NCBI GenBank assembly: GCA_029945375.1
Contig: CM057057.1
Location: 2,728,001 to 2,792,000, forward strand
DNA length: 64,000 nucleotides
Direction of reading: 5' to 3'
Source of the DNA: Agaricus subrufescens
Taxonomy: Eukaryota; Basidiomycota; Agaricomycetes; Agaricales; Agaricaceae
Both the position numbers and the translations under genes were made by a program. The notes beneath the pieces were generated by a model. It was not told the origin of the DNA. It saw nothing but the letters and a program-made list of their open reading frames with translations, and ran no database searches. Of the stretch, positions 22,253 to 34,328 are shown in pieces. How positions within the stretch are numbered: the stretch's first letter is position 1; each line of letters starts with the position of its first letter.

Positions 22253-23514
22253 CTAGTACAAACCGACGCTATTGTTGGTTTTGGGAGAGCGTATCTGGGA
22301 AAGTTGAGTCGGTGGAAGGAGAGTGTGCTGTGTGAAGCTTACTTTGGATATATTCTTGTGGATGAGGTCGGTTAACACTGCGTAGACATTGCGAATATCA
22401 TGTATGTGTTGACGAGCGAGGAAAAGCTGTCTGTCGTCGTGCTCCTTTAGTGCTAACTGTTGGAACCTCAGTAAATGTAATGGAATGCGGGAATCAACAA
22501 ACTTTATAGTCCTCGACATTGGGGTATTTGATGAGTTTTGAGCAAATTTTAGCTCTGGCTATATAATCCTGTCTTGTCGCATCACGTATATTGTATGCAC
22601 TCTCTTGTGAACGATGAAGTTCGCCGAGGACCTCTAAAGATGACATGCAACTTCGTCTTCACTTTGTATAGCGATACGCACCTTCTTGAATCTGGACACC
22701 TTGAAAAAGGAGTCAGTAACAGCATTCATCGATGGAGGAGATTACCACTTGCCAAAATTGTCACCACTGCGAAGGAAGTAAGTAAAGGCGAGACATGTCA
22801 GTAAATGTCGTACTCTTCGATCCTAAAATAGCACTTTAATAAATTGCGCTGTATGGATAAGGAATAATGTACTTCGGCAGTGTAAGAGTCACCCATAATT
22901 TAACTTGGTCCTATGAGTTGGTCTCAATGAATTTGATCATACTGAATGCGGTGCGTAACGCACGACTAATGAGGCCAATTCTTCGGACTCCTTCTTGACG
23001 ATATCATGTACCTTTTCGGCCATATGCTGATTGGCGGAGACACGGCTGGGAAAAATTGCGTATCTTGTATCGGAAGATGTGGAAATTACGTCTGCGGCAT
23101 GAGGTCCATTTCCTAGTTTCCTTTTCTTAGTCTGCGGTTCAGCAGGCGCAGGTGAGACAGAGGGAGGGGGATAGACGGTGGTGTCTGTCGCGTGGTTTGC
23201 ATGAGAGATGTGGAAAGAGGAATCTGAATTCTGGGCAGACTCGATGAGTTCTGTGAGAGTGCTATTGTTGACATGTGAGCAGAATTTTTGGGACAGGACG
23301 GGAGGAAGTATACAGTATCTAGATTTTATCAGAGTCCGGTAAGGTACGCGCGGATGGGCTACGGACCTTGTTGGGGAAAGAGTTGAAAACGATGTCCTCG
23401 CCGGCCTGGGATATGGCCTTGTGGAAAGACTGGGGAAATGAGCGAGAAAATGCCGCCAGCCAGGAAAAACCTCACCTGTATTTTGCTGGCCAAGGCCTTG
23501 TCCATTTTGTCCAT
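22253..23514 (-). CDS. PA28/REG-type 11S proteasome activator
   Basis: Caps the 20S proteasome and opens its gate. Small exons give MDKMDKALASKIQ, SFHKAISQAGEDIVFNSFPNK, a linker with the nuclear-signal-like KKRKLGN, then DQVKLWVTLTLPKIED, GDNFGVQIQEEVLGEL, ARAKICSKLIKYPNVEDYK, LALKEHDDRQLFLARQHIHD and IRNVYAVLTDLIHKNISK. The last residues are NNSVGLY. The conserved KxWVxLxxPxIEDGxNFGVxIQEE activation loop, the YPxVEDY block and the C-terminal Tyr match animal PA28-gamma (PSME3). The intron after NFG uses a GC donor (gcaagt, about 22752-22700). The exon 2 to exon 3 junction (about 23365-23305) could not be joined in frame with canonical borders, so the N-terminal half needs transcript evidence. 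Confidence 0.82.
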
Positions 23515-23633
23515 CAGTGGTCTGGACACCGCGTGTGTATGACCACTGTGCTATTTATGGCTTGTTTATGCCTGCTTACCAACACGTTTGTGTTAGATGA
23601 CCGCTACATTGCGCGCGCATTCACCGCGAGTCC

Positions 23634-26600
23634 ATGTCGTCCAAGGACGAGAACGACGCCATCTCGGCCCTCACGGGCTTTTCCCTCAACCACGTCCTCG
23701 ACGGCCTCCAGCTCCCCGCGGGAACGAACCTCTCAAACCAGCTCGGCATATCGGGCATCCCCTCACTATCCTCGACTCAGATATACAGTGACAAGTGGGA
23801 AGAGGAAGAAGATGCTATTGGCGCTGAACAGGGCGAGGACTGGGAAGCGGAAATTGACAGAGAGCTGAGGGAAGAGGCCCAGCGTAATCCATTGGCTATA
23901 AAGAAGGAGGCTATGTCTCCTGGCTTCCAACCCAGGAAGAAGCGTACCCGCACTGTCCAGCGATACGTAGAGCGACCCAAGAGTGTATATGAGCTCTTTC
24001 CATCCTATTCAAAGAACAAGATTCTTGATTTCACGGAGATCCTCAAAGGCAACACATCAAGAAAGTCTCGTGTGATCAAGCGCCATTATCTTGGTGCGTG
24101 TAATCCAGCTTTGGCTGTCTATATTTAATGTCTTCTTCCAGTCGAGACTAGCTATCCTCGGAAACGGGAGCAGCCAAAGGGGTTTTTGGATGCTATTGTA
24201 GGCGATACACAGCGGCAGGTAGAGAACAAACGTGTAGAGGAGGTTGTTACTGCCGGAAGCATAGATGTAGACCTTCAAAAGGCAATAGAAGTATGTCTCA
24301 TTCCTGCTTTCATTTACCAAGCTCTCTAATTCCGCTTTAGGAACGCGAAAAATCCGATGTTCCAGTCCTTTTACCACTCGATGATCGTACTTTTGACCTC
24401 GTTCTGCTCTCCAACTGGGAAGATCAAATTATGTATGAGCCTGAAGATATCGGTATGGACAGTGGACGTGTTGCTCCAGAAACAAGCTTGACTACACCCG
24501 CGAACAAAAACCTCGAGTCTGGAATGTGGACCAAAAGCATCATTTGGGGTCCTGATGTACCATTCAAAGATTTTACTCAACTCGAATTCAACCACGAGGA
24601 CGATATAGTTCCGGAGGAGCGGTCCAGTAAGTATTCAAAAGCTTTATATTGAAACAAAATATCTCACTGTTCATAGCGGAAACCGTACGGCATCGTCGGC
24701 GTTTTAGAACGGATGCGGCCCAGATCAAAGATAAATTCAATCTATCTAACGATCATTTCTACGAAGTGGCCAAAGATGGAGGACGTCACCGTGTGCGGCA
24801 GACCTTTGGTCAGCTGGCAGTGGAGCATGCTTACCCCGCACAAAAGTTGCAACTCCCTTTCGTGAGTCTATGCTCGCATTACCTCCGTCAGTAGATAACT
24901 TACGTTTTGACTCAGTTCAAGACACGTTTATCAAAACAAGAAGCCCGTTCTTTCCATCGCCCTGCATTACAGTTTCCTGCAAACATTGAGATCCGCTTTA
25001 GTAAAGTCCGTACCGCAAAGAAGAAGAAAGACAAGTCAGGCAGAAAGCTTGGAAAGGGTGGTAATGTTGGAGAAAGCTTGCACAAAACTGGTGATCTCAG
25101 TTTACGGGATACAAGCAACTTTGTGTTATGGGAATACTCGGCAAGTGTCATCTTTATATCCTGAAATTCGTTCTAATCTTCCCCTTAGGAAGAACACCCT
25201 CCAATTATATCGAACTTTGGTATGGGTAGTGCCCTCGTAAATTATTATCGGAAGAAAGATGAAAAGGACGAATATATACCCAAGGTAATATTATTTATTA
25301 ATAGTTGTTGTGTGGTGGGACATTGCTCACACCATCTAGGCCGAGCTGGGTGTTCCATTCGTTCTTGAGCCTCAAGACGAATCCCCTTTTATGAAATTCG
25401 GATACGTTTACCCTGGCCAAACTGTCCCGGCTCTCTATAACAACCTTATCCGATCGCCTCTCTTCCGCCAAAAGCCTTATGCTACTGATTTTCTCGTCAT
25501 TAGGTGAGCCATCCCCTCACTATGATAGCTATACGCGACGTTGATTCTCGCAGGAATACTATAAAGGGTGATTCCAAATACTATATTCGAGAGATCAAGA
25601 ACCTTTTTGTACTCGGTCAAACGTATCCGGTGACTGAGGTTCCCGGCCCGCATTCACGAAAAATCACCAACACCATCAAGTACCGATTGCAAATTATCGC
25701 CTTTAAGCTGCTCAAGAAAAGCCCCGGAGAAAGATTGAAGATTTCTCGGTTAATGAAATACTTCCCCGATCAAAACGAGTTACAAATGCGACAACGACTC
25801 AAGGTCAGTGGGTTCAATCCGATGGCCGTGGATGGCTTTAACACCTCTCCAGGAGTTTATGGAGTATCACCGACGAGGACCACATCAAGGGTTCTGGCGA
25901 CTTAAGCCAACCGTGCCAATTCCTTCTGATGCGGAAATGCTCAAGATGGTTAATCCTGAACAAGTTGTTCTAACGGAGAGCATGCAAGTTGGCCAACGCC
26001 ATCTTCAAGATGCAGGTTATAGTATGACCACTGACGTGGCCGACGGGGACGAATCGAAGTTATCGATCGAACAACAATTAGCACCGTGGATAACGACCAA
26101 GAACTTCTTGTTTGCCACCCAAGCCAAAGCTATGCTGCGCTTGCATGGCGAAGGTGATCCCACCGGCCGTGGCGAAGCATTTAGTTTTATCCGAATCTCG
26201 ATGAAGGATATCTTTGTCAAGGCCGGCGAAGATTACGAGCAAAAGCTTGGTTAGTCCTATGAAACACACCTATATCGATCGTAAGATCTTCATTGTTCAT
26301 GCAATCCACAGCCGAAGCAGAGAACAGACCGAAGTCTGCGCATCGTTACAACGTGGCCGAACAACAGCAAATTTACAAGTCGGAAATAGAGCGCATATGG
26401 AAAGCGCAGTTCGACTCGCTCAGCCGCAAGGATGAGCCTCAACTCACTGCTGCGGATGTCCAGAGGCATAAAGAAGGCACGTAATTTACTATTGCATAAG
26501 CGGAAAACAATAAATGAATATTCTTTGCAGCCATGGCCCCTCCTGCTGGGCCTTCTAGACTCCCATCACCTGCGTTTAGCCGAGGTGCGTCCGTGGATCG

Positions 26601-27672
26601 TGAAGGCAGTCTAGGTCCGGATGGGAGTCGTAAAGTACTGAGGATCAAACGGCTGGTATGTCTAGTGTAATATTCGGTTTATTTTGCTTCCGTAGCTCAC
26701 CTCGTTTCTACTAAATTAGGTTGAAGGTCAATGGAGAACCGAGATTGTCAGAGATCCTGCAGTCATTCGGGCTTATGTCCGTAGCCGTCAAGCGATCGAG
26801 GAAGAACAGACCTTGGCTGATAGCCTAGCTCCGACTGGTGATGTGGACAAGGACAAGCGAGCTAAGAAGAGGTATGAATTCATGAATACGGCCCGTTTCA
26901 GGCTCACTTACAGCGATCCACTCAGGCTCGAGGAAGCAATCGCTAGAATGAAGAAGAATCAAGAGAGGCGTCTCCACCGGAAGAACGCCAAGATTGTGAA
27001 AGAAGGCGGCACTCCCATGCAGCTCGATCGGCCCATGAAACCCGACACTACAGTACGTGTGGATTCATTTGGTCATTTGCTGCGGTCACGGTTAACCTGA
27101 TTTAATTGCAGCGGCGTTGTGGTCATTGCGGTCAAATGGGTCACATGAGTGAGCTAACTTTCCCTTTCCGCAGTTCGCTAGTCCATTTTCTGCCATTAAG
27201 CCCTCGAGCACGCTACTCTTTCTTATATCACTTAGCTAATTTGACTAGTGGGCAACTTTGTCCATCTTCTATTTCTGGAATTTCAAATTTTTATTTGCCT
27301 GCACACACTTTTCATATCATTCATTATCATTGGCGCTAAACTAATGTTTTTTTTTTAGAAACGAATCGTAAATGTCCTCGTTGGGCTGAATTCAACAGTG
27401 GAACAATCCCACCCCCTCTAACACCTACAGCTTCTGCAGCCAGTCCTCCTCCACCGACTGCTCCTGGATTATCCAATTTAGGATTCAATCGCGGGCCTCC
27501 AACTGCAGGAGGAAGCAACAATCTGTCATCCTTCGGATTTCCGAGTGCGGTACCGTCGCCTTTAGCGACTAGTCCTCCTGTGATACCAATGGAAGAAGAC
27601 AATCCGCCTGGAACGCCTTCTTCCTCCGCTGCTTCCGCACCAAAAATTAAACTGACATTGAAACGTGGATAA
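23634..27672 (+). CDS. TAF1: TFIID subunit TAF1
   Basis: The largest TFIID subunit, the scaffold for RNA polymerase II pre-initiation complexes. The order is a TBP-binding-like acidic N-terminus, the block RYVERPKSVYELFPSYSKNKIL, and the central DUF3591 domain (LSLRDTSNFVLWEYSEEHPP, MGSALVNYYRKKDEKDEY, FGYVYPGQTVPALYNNLIRS, ILTESMQ-like and FLFATQAKAMLRLHGEGDPT). A basic helical region (RMKKNQERRLHRKNAK) and a zinc knuckle (RRCGHCGQMGHM then CPRW) follow. A Pro/Ser-rich tail ends KIKLTLKRG. No bromodomain is present, as in other fungi. About 14 short introns interrupt it. Its start is 119 bp from the divergent PA28 start. Confidence 0.93.
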
Positions 27673-28510
27673 ACAGAGGTATATTGAAAACAGGTTCGGG
27701 CAGGGGGGGGAGGGCGCGAATTCGGCAGTGGGTTGCATTCTTGTGTGAATATTGATGAATGTTCGAGTGGTATTTTTGTATGTGACTTGCAACACTTCCC
27801 TGCGGGGGTTCTTATCCCGCGGAGGTTGGTCTCTTTCCCCCATCAACCACATCCCCTCTTCCTTCTTTTCCACCCTCACCCAAAATGATTCTTCGAAACT
27901 TCTTATCTTTCCGGCATCGACCCTGGGAGAGTTTTCTTTCCTTTTCGCAACCGACGGCAATTCTTTGTCTTCTATTTTCGATATCCCTATCCGCAGTTTT
28001 TGGCACTAGGGAGAAAAAGAAATGGAAAAAAAAAATTTTTGCCAAGGGCCTCTCCGCTTCCTTTTAGTTTCTTACGCCTAGTAGTACATAATAGAAGTAA
28101 AACCATATTAATTGCCTTTTCGGAGGCGAAAATCCGCCTAATCAATGATGATCAAAGGACCAAAACCCTGGTCATTTTTTTGAGAGAAACAATCGAATAT
28201 AATTCGAATTACAGAAGAAAAGGTAGTGGTGAAGAGATGAGAGGGGTGCGTTATGTACAAGAATAATCAGGACAAGAAAAACATAAGTTAACCATCATTT
28301 GAGGGGGGAAAAAAAATCAAAAGGGGAGGTTTACAAGAGATTGAGTAAGGGGCCAATCTCATAAAAAAAGAGGAACATAGTAAAAAAAAAATCGAATCCT
28401 TTAAAAAAAATTCTCTCTAATATCAGGTCCAAAACGATGGTACAAAAACATAGGACCAAGGCAGTAGGGTAGCATAATAACAAAAAAGAAAACAAAACGG
28501 AAACTGCGTG
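27673..28510. other. A/T-rich convergent spacer between TAF1 and PacC
   Basis: Both neighbouring genes end here. The sequence is A-rich with many homopolymer runs. No gene was seen, which fits two 3' untranslated regions. Confidence 0.5.
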
Positions 28511-30757
28511 TTATACTGTAGTCATCTCCACGTCTGTCGTCGAATACGCAGGCACTTTCAGCGGAGGCAAATTTCCCATTTGACTATACTTTCGCTTGTA
28601 ATTCGTGTTGATCGTCACCAAGAGGTCCAAGATTAACTCTGCATGCCTTTTCCTCTGTTCAGTAGGTATCTGATTTCGCCTCTCGACTTCCATCACCCCC
28701 GCCCCATTTGTTGGCTGATCCTCAGATTCACGTTCCTTCTGTGCAGGAAACGCTGGTGAGGCAATAGAGTTGAAACTGGGGAGGACGGTGTGCCTCGTAT
28801 AGGGCGAAGAGTCAGTTGATGAGGGCGAGGTTTCCCTAGAATAGGGGGTATAGCGATGACGCAATGGAGGAGAGGTAGGTGAAGGAGATCGGTAGATGGC
28901 GCTAAGAGGGGGAAGAGTAATGCACTTATCACCGGATGTTAGGAGCGGGTACAGAGAACCTGGTTTAGAAATAGATGCCAGCTTGTGATTGGTGGTGCTC
29001 GGCTTATTCCTACTTGTTGATGAGGTGGCATGTGCAAGCGGTAGACGTGGCTCAATTGGTGCCGGCCGATCTGTCGAAGGAATAGACTTGAGAGCGACCA
29101 TCGACCGCATCGACTTCGGAGGATAATCAGGAGGGGCAAGTTGAGCAACGTGGGGAACCGTCATGCTTCTTTGCAGTTCAAGGTCTGACACGGATAAAGA
29201 CATCTGAGGTGGGGTGGTGGTCACGGGTGTCGACACGGTTGAATGAGGAGATCCCCCTTCCAGTGGTGGAGTAGGGTGCTGATAATGCGAGCGATAGGAA
29301 CCCTGATACTGCGAGGAGGGGCGACGGCCGGGAGCATAACCCCCGCCGTATTTCATTGGGGCTTCCATTGCAGCGTAGACATTGGGGTAAGATCCTTGGA
29401 CAGGAGCCGATCTGGACGAGTATGAACTATTCGCGTAATGATAAGACTGATCACCCGAGAAGTCGTTCGATCCCGGAAGACCTGGCATGCCGGCAATGCC
29501 CATTTGACTGAGGCTGGCTTCATCGAAGTAATTTGACGGGAGAGCAGAGTGGGAATGAGAGCTCTGGGGACTGTGACGGACACCGTTGGAGACGTCCCGA
29601 CCAAGAGTGAGCAAGAATTCATTGACGGCGGCAAGCTCCTCAGGAGTGCGGATATCGAGAGAGACTGAACGTGGGTTGAAGTTTGAAGTGTTTATTGCTA
29701 CCGGGCCCGGACCGTGTTGAGCATAGGCGATATTATTCAAACGCTCAGCCATACCTGAGAGCTGGCGTGAGGTAGGGAGGGTCACGAGAATGAAGCGAAC
29801 TCACGAGGATCATAGGAGGGATTGACACGTCGCTTTTTCAGGTCCGACAAGAATTCGTCAACTCCAGATCCAGATCCATAATCATGGGCACGCTTTGAGC
29901 CGACGGCAGAAGGGCCTTCCGATCTCGAGACCTCCCACGGGGACAAAAACATATCGTGTGAAGGGTTGTTGGGATGGACAGGAGAATGAACCAGTTCTGG
30001 GGAGGGCGTGGGTAGGAGTGCATTATGACCTGGAATATGCGGTGTCAGTTTAGCAAGGTGCCAGATGCATGAGAAAAAGAAGCTCGGGCGTACCGTCTGA
30101 GGGAATGGAGTGCTGCCTTGGGCGAGTGACTGCGGATCTGAGAGGAAGGGCGGTCGACGGGGACCGCGAGGCGGAGAGAGGCTTCTGGTCCAAGGGCCGA
30201 GGAGCGGAGTCGCCGCGCACTCGCTGGACGTAGACGGGGTCGACGACGGTGATGGCCTTTGAATGTTTGTGCTGCATGTGGTGCTCCTCGGTGTGAATTT
30301 TCTCGTGTTTCTTGAGGTCCTGGGGGCGCTTGAAGGACTTTTTGCATATCTGGGGGGAGGCGGGTGAGAAGGGGGACATATGGTGCATGTGAGGGAGCGA
30401 CGCACTTCGCAAATGTGAGGTTTGAGGGGGGTATGAACTGAGCGAGGGGGAGAGAGATCAGGAGGGCGGGACGAGCAGAGAGGAGGGGGAGAGAGACGCA
30501 CCGCGGAGATGGCTGGTTATGTGGTCGCGCTTGGCGCAAGAGGTGCCGCAGTCCTTCCACTTGCAGGTGAGGCAGAGGTTGTTGGTGCTCTTGCGGCCGA
30601 TGTGGTCGTTGCAGAGGTGGTTGTAGAGGGTCTCGGGGTCGGGATAGGAGAGGCCGCAGTCCTGCCAGAGACAGCGGTAGGGGAGGGCGTCGGGGGCGGC
30701 GTCGGGGAGGGGGGACGGCGAGGCGGAGAGGGGGGGCTTGTGCTGGGGAGAGGCCAT
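28511..30757 (-). CDS. PACC: pH-response zinc-finger transcription factor PacC/Rim101
   Basis: The effector of the ambient-pH Pal/Rim pathway. Three C2H2 fingers lie near the N-terminus: [12 protein letters not shown] with [28 protein letters not shown]; and [21 protein letters not shown]. The first carries the PacC-type Trp. Exon 1 ends in finger 2 and further small introns follow. Downstream are a basic [14 protein letters not shown] segment, a long Ser/Pro/Tyr-rich region and a C-terminal helix ([22 protein letters not shown]). A YPLL motif (SLYPLLTSG) fits the YPx(L/I) sites bound by PalA/Rim20 in related fungi. The start at 30757 ([13 protein letters not shown]) is the first Met before the fingers. 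The upstream region is crowded with PacC-type GCCAAG sites. Confidence 0.93.
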
Positions 30758-33408
30758 GGTGCGGTGGGAGGATCGCTGCAGGGATGTTTTATGGGGCCCG
30801 CATGCCAAGCCGCCTCCGATCGTCCAGCCAAGCCCTTCTCCGCCAAGCGCCTTACGTAACCCACCCGTCTCTCCTCCGCCCTGCCAAGCGGTCCGGAGCC
30901 CTCGCCCTCGCTCCTCCGTCGAGCGACTCGGCCTCCCCGCCACCCGTCACCTGACCCCCCCGTCTGACATCATCTCCACCAGAGGATGTTCCCCCGACGC
31001 CCACGCGCCCTGGGTCCAGCCTGCCCGCCGCCCCCAGCCCCGCCCGCGCCGTCGCAGTCGCCGGGCGAGTCGGCCTATCCCCCAACCGGCCATCGTGGAT
31101 CGCACCATCCATTTCCAGCCGGCCCTGCATCTTGGAGTGTCCACATCCTAATTACGCTTGGCAACATGACTGCCAAGCCGATCGTTTCTGATCTTTCCCA
31201 GAATGACGGACTCCAAAACAATCCCTTGGCTCGGCACATCAAATAGCCAAGCCCTTCGACTAGCTGACATGCCAAGCCTCTCGCTGGTTTTGGCTCGTGC
31301 GGCCTCATCTGCGACCAAAAAAAAAATCCACAAGCAATTCGCCCATCAGTCCCCTCCCTCCCCTCGGCATCGCTTCAACTTTCGGCCCACTGCCCACCTG
31401 CACCATGCGGCCCCCAACGTATCCAGCCCAATCGCAGATATCGTGGCCCTGGGCCGCCAGCCACCGCTATCACAGCCGCAACCCGCATCACACATAGCAA
31501 GCTTAATTGATCAAACGTGGGTTTTACAACCTTTCATCTCTTGGCCAATACAGGCGGACCGTGTTTGGGATTCCTATATGAACGCTTCTGGGCGTGACGC
31601 TGCTGCGCAAATGTACTTGCGCCGCACGCATCGGGCCTAACAAGCCATCACCCGCAAATGGATCGCACCTAGCGCATGCTCTAGACTTTGCCACAAATCC
31701 CCGATCCCCCGCAAAACCCGTATCACACAGTCCGTTGGCTCGTTTTTTCGGACCCAGTAAGACGGTTGCAACCCCAAATAATCGATAACAAATAGCGATC
31801 TTTCCATCGGAACCTATAAAAAAAAACATCTTATTCTGCTTACCTGCCAGCCGCGACGATAGCTTCAACGCGCACGTCATCCGCAGTCGCCAAAAAATAT
31901 TCATTTCGAGCTGGGCAGAGCATACACTATTTTTGATTGATGCCGCCAAGCAAGTTTTTACCATTGTCGTCAATTTAGTCCTACTGATAGTCGACTGCAT
32001 TACCTTGGCACACAAAACCCAAGCCAACTCTCCAAAAATCCCCAACCCTGAAATCCCTGAGAACAAGGGGTTTCGGCCACCTTCCCTTAACCTCGAACAC
32101 ATCATGTGCATAGAAACAACCTGACAACACACACTTTCGTCCATTCGTTCTCTTCGCCATCACACATAAATCACTCCGCGTTTCTGGGCAAGTTGTCTTG
32201 GCAAAAAAGAAGATTATTTTTTCTGAAACGGGTACAATCACTCATTTCGTCTATTTTTGTATATACTATCCCTTGGCACCTGGCTTGGCAATTTTCCAAG
32301 CATAACAAGAGTCCTCAATCATGATTAGCCGACGTATGTCAGGCCACTCGCCCAGTGACAGGACCATCATACATATATATCTATATCAGATAAGAGGGGG
32401 GACTTTGGAGCCAAACCCTGTGAAGACGTGTGTATGCGCTAACCCTTTTCTCCAAAAAAAATCCGAATAAAAAAGGTATAGATAAATCGAGACGTCAAGT
32501 GATGTACAGCGTATTTGTCTGGTTCCCCCCACTCAACGGGAAGAGGGTGGTGTTACCAGTCAATGGGAAGCCAACGAGGGAACCTTCAAATGATATACAC
32601 CACTCATCCGGGACCCGGAAAAAAATTTACATACACCAAGCTTTTAAAAGAGGCGGTCGTCGGCAAAGTACCAGCTCCACATTCATTCACGCTCCCAAAC
32701 TCCATTCCAAGTCGACCCAAAAGGACGGCACTTTTCTTTTCTACCCATTATGTGGGGATACGTGAAAAAGCACAGCGTGAGCTACCCAACCCCATTTGAA
32801 CAATATGTATCCTCATGGAGCTTAGTCGCGAGATACGTATCCTCCTTTCAGAGTGCTGTTTTTACTTTTTTCTCTCAAGTCCTAGTGTCAATGAATGTCT
32901 CTGGTCCCAAGTCAGCTGAACCCATTACGGCGACACTATATACATCAACCCTTGCAACCCATTCAGGGAGGATTTCTATCTCGAGCGAGGGGGGAGGGGA
33001 TCCATACCAACGGTAATTTCGAATCTTGCACGCGGTTGTTTATACAATTACATCTGAAAGTGTCCTTATCACCGGTTCTGATGGGTGAGACAAAGACGGA
33101 GTGTGGTTTTACAAGATCAAATACACAAGAGAATTTCTCAGTCACAAAAGATCCGCGAATCTTTTAACCGAAATCCAAGAGGTCACCGGCAAAACTCTTG
33201 GCAGGCGTGGCAAATCAAGGACCCAGATCACCGGAAATGCCAAGAAAAAGGGGGAGAGAGGGGGCAGTGTAACGCCCAAGCGAAGAAAAGACAGATGCCC
33301 AGAACATGTCAAAGTAAAGTTGGGAGTTAAGTTGGCTTAACCGGGTATGCCAATGTGATCGAATCTCTGTCGAATCTACAGAAGGCAACAAAGTTAACGC
33401 GATCAGAA
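30758..33408. promoter_or_regulatory. Long PacC upstream region with GCCAAG cluster
   Basis: About 2.65 kb without a recognisable gene. On either strand GCCAAG occurs at 30804, 30827, 30842, 30883, 31157, 31172, 31225, 31246, 31271, 31540, 31945, 32004, 32197, 32272 and 32284, and again at 33197 and 33239. GCCARG is the established PacC binding core in Aspergillus. Random expectation is below one for the first 1.5 kb. The part near 33.3 kb is probably the 3' side of the light-chain gene. Confidence 0.75.
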
Positions 33409-34189
33409 TTACTGTTGTGGTTGTTGTTGTTGTTGCTGTTGTTGTTGGCCTTCTTCGCTTTCCTCATTCACTCGGAGAACTTTAACCCATTCGCGATAAT
33501 TGAAGTTCCCCTGTCGGTCCATGAAAGGGCCCTTGAGAAACCTATCGATCTGAATATACCAGTCAGTTCTGACGACGCAAGGGTTATCCCAATACACACC
33601 TCCCAACTATCCATCCGTTCCCCCACCTCACTTAACCACTTCTTCATCTCATCAGCCTTAACAATCCCCGAATCATTTTCATCAAAACACTCAAACGCCT
33701 CCACCAACTCCGACTCCACATCGAATTCAAACAACCGTTCACTCATCATAGTCAAGAACATCGTAAAATTCACTCCACGATCATTCGAATCGGAATGTCC
33801 ACCACCGCCAAACACATCTCCACGCGATTGTGCACCAGGTCTTGAATTCAAAAGTTCATCCATCATCTTCTTCGATGGCGTAATCCCTTAAATTCCATAC
33901 AATAATAATAATTCACTCTCCAGGGTTTGAAATATCAAGGGACAACTTGTCTCAAGAAAATCTCACCTAGACTAGAGAAAATCTCCTTCAAATCTCCTTC
34001 ACTAACCCATCCATCCTTATCATGATCAATAAGTTGAAACGCCTCCTTGAACTGTTGTATCTGCGCAGGCTGGAACAACGCAAACACGCCAGACGGTTCA
34101 CGTCTCGCGCGTGATTTCTGGGACTTTGAAAAACCACCGAGTTTTGTCGGCGTTATGTTGGGTGATAGATAATCAGGGTATCGGGACAT
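33409..34189 (-). CDS. EF-hand protein, myosin regulatory light chain-like
   Basis: The N-terminal basic Ser-rich segment (KSQKSRARREPSGVF) is followed by an EF-hand (FKEAFQLIDHDKDGWVSEGDL). A helix pair (GVNFTMFLTMMSERL) and a second EF-hand-like unit (VEAFECFDENDSGIVKADEM) come next, and a last degenerate unit has RQGNFNYREWVKVLR. DHDKDGWVSEGD is a good calcium loop; DENDSGIVKADE is weaker. The layout matches myosin regulatory light chains, which bind the neck of myosin II in the contractile ring. An unusual Gln-rich tail (nine Gln, then PQQ) ends the protein. An upstream Met at 34255 is also in frame. Confidence 0.85.
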
Positions 34190-34328
34190 GATGTAAGAGA
34201 AGGAGGCGTGAGTGGGATGTTGGAACGCGTCAGAGCGGTTGGCATAGTGGTTCAAGTGCTCTGTTTAAGCAAGAGTGGCTGTGCAGCAAACTCCCAGTGC
34301 AATATGTAAATACAAGTATTTATTACGA

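Noticed and set aside
22930..23514. Kinetochore Nnf1-like protein
   Set aside because: The first exons alone suggested this, but splicing onward gave the PA28 activation loop and C-terminus.
28000..28510. Poly-A rich stretch as a retroposon tail
   Set aside because: There is no target duplication or element body. A convergent 3' region explains the A/T runs.
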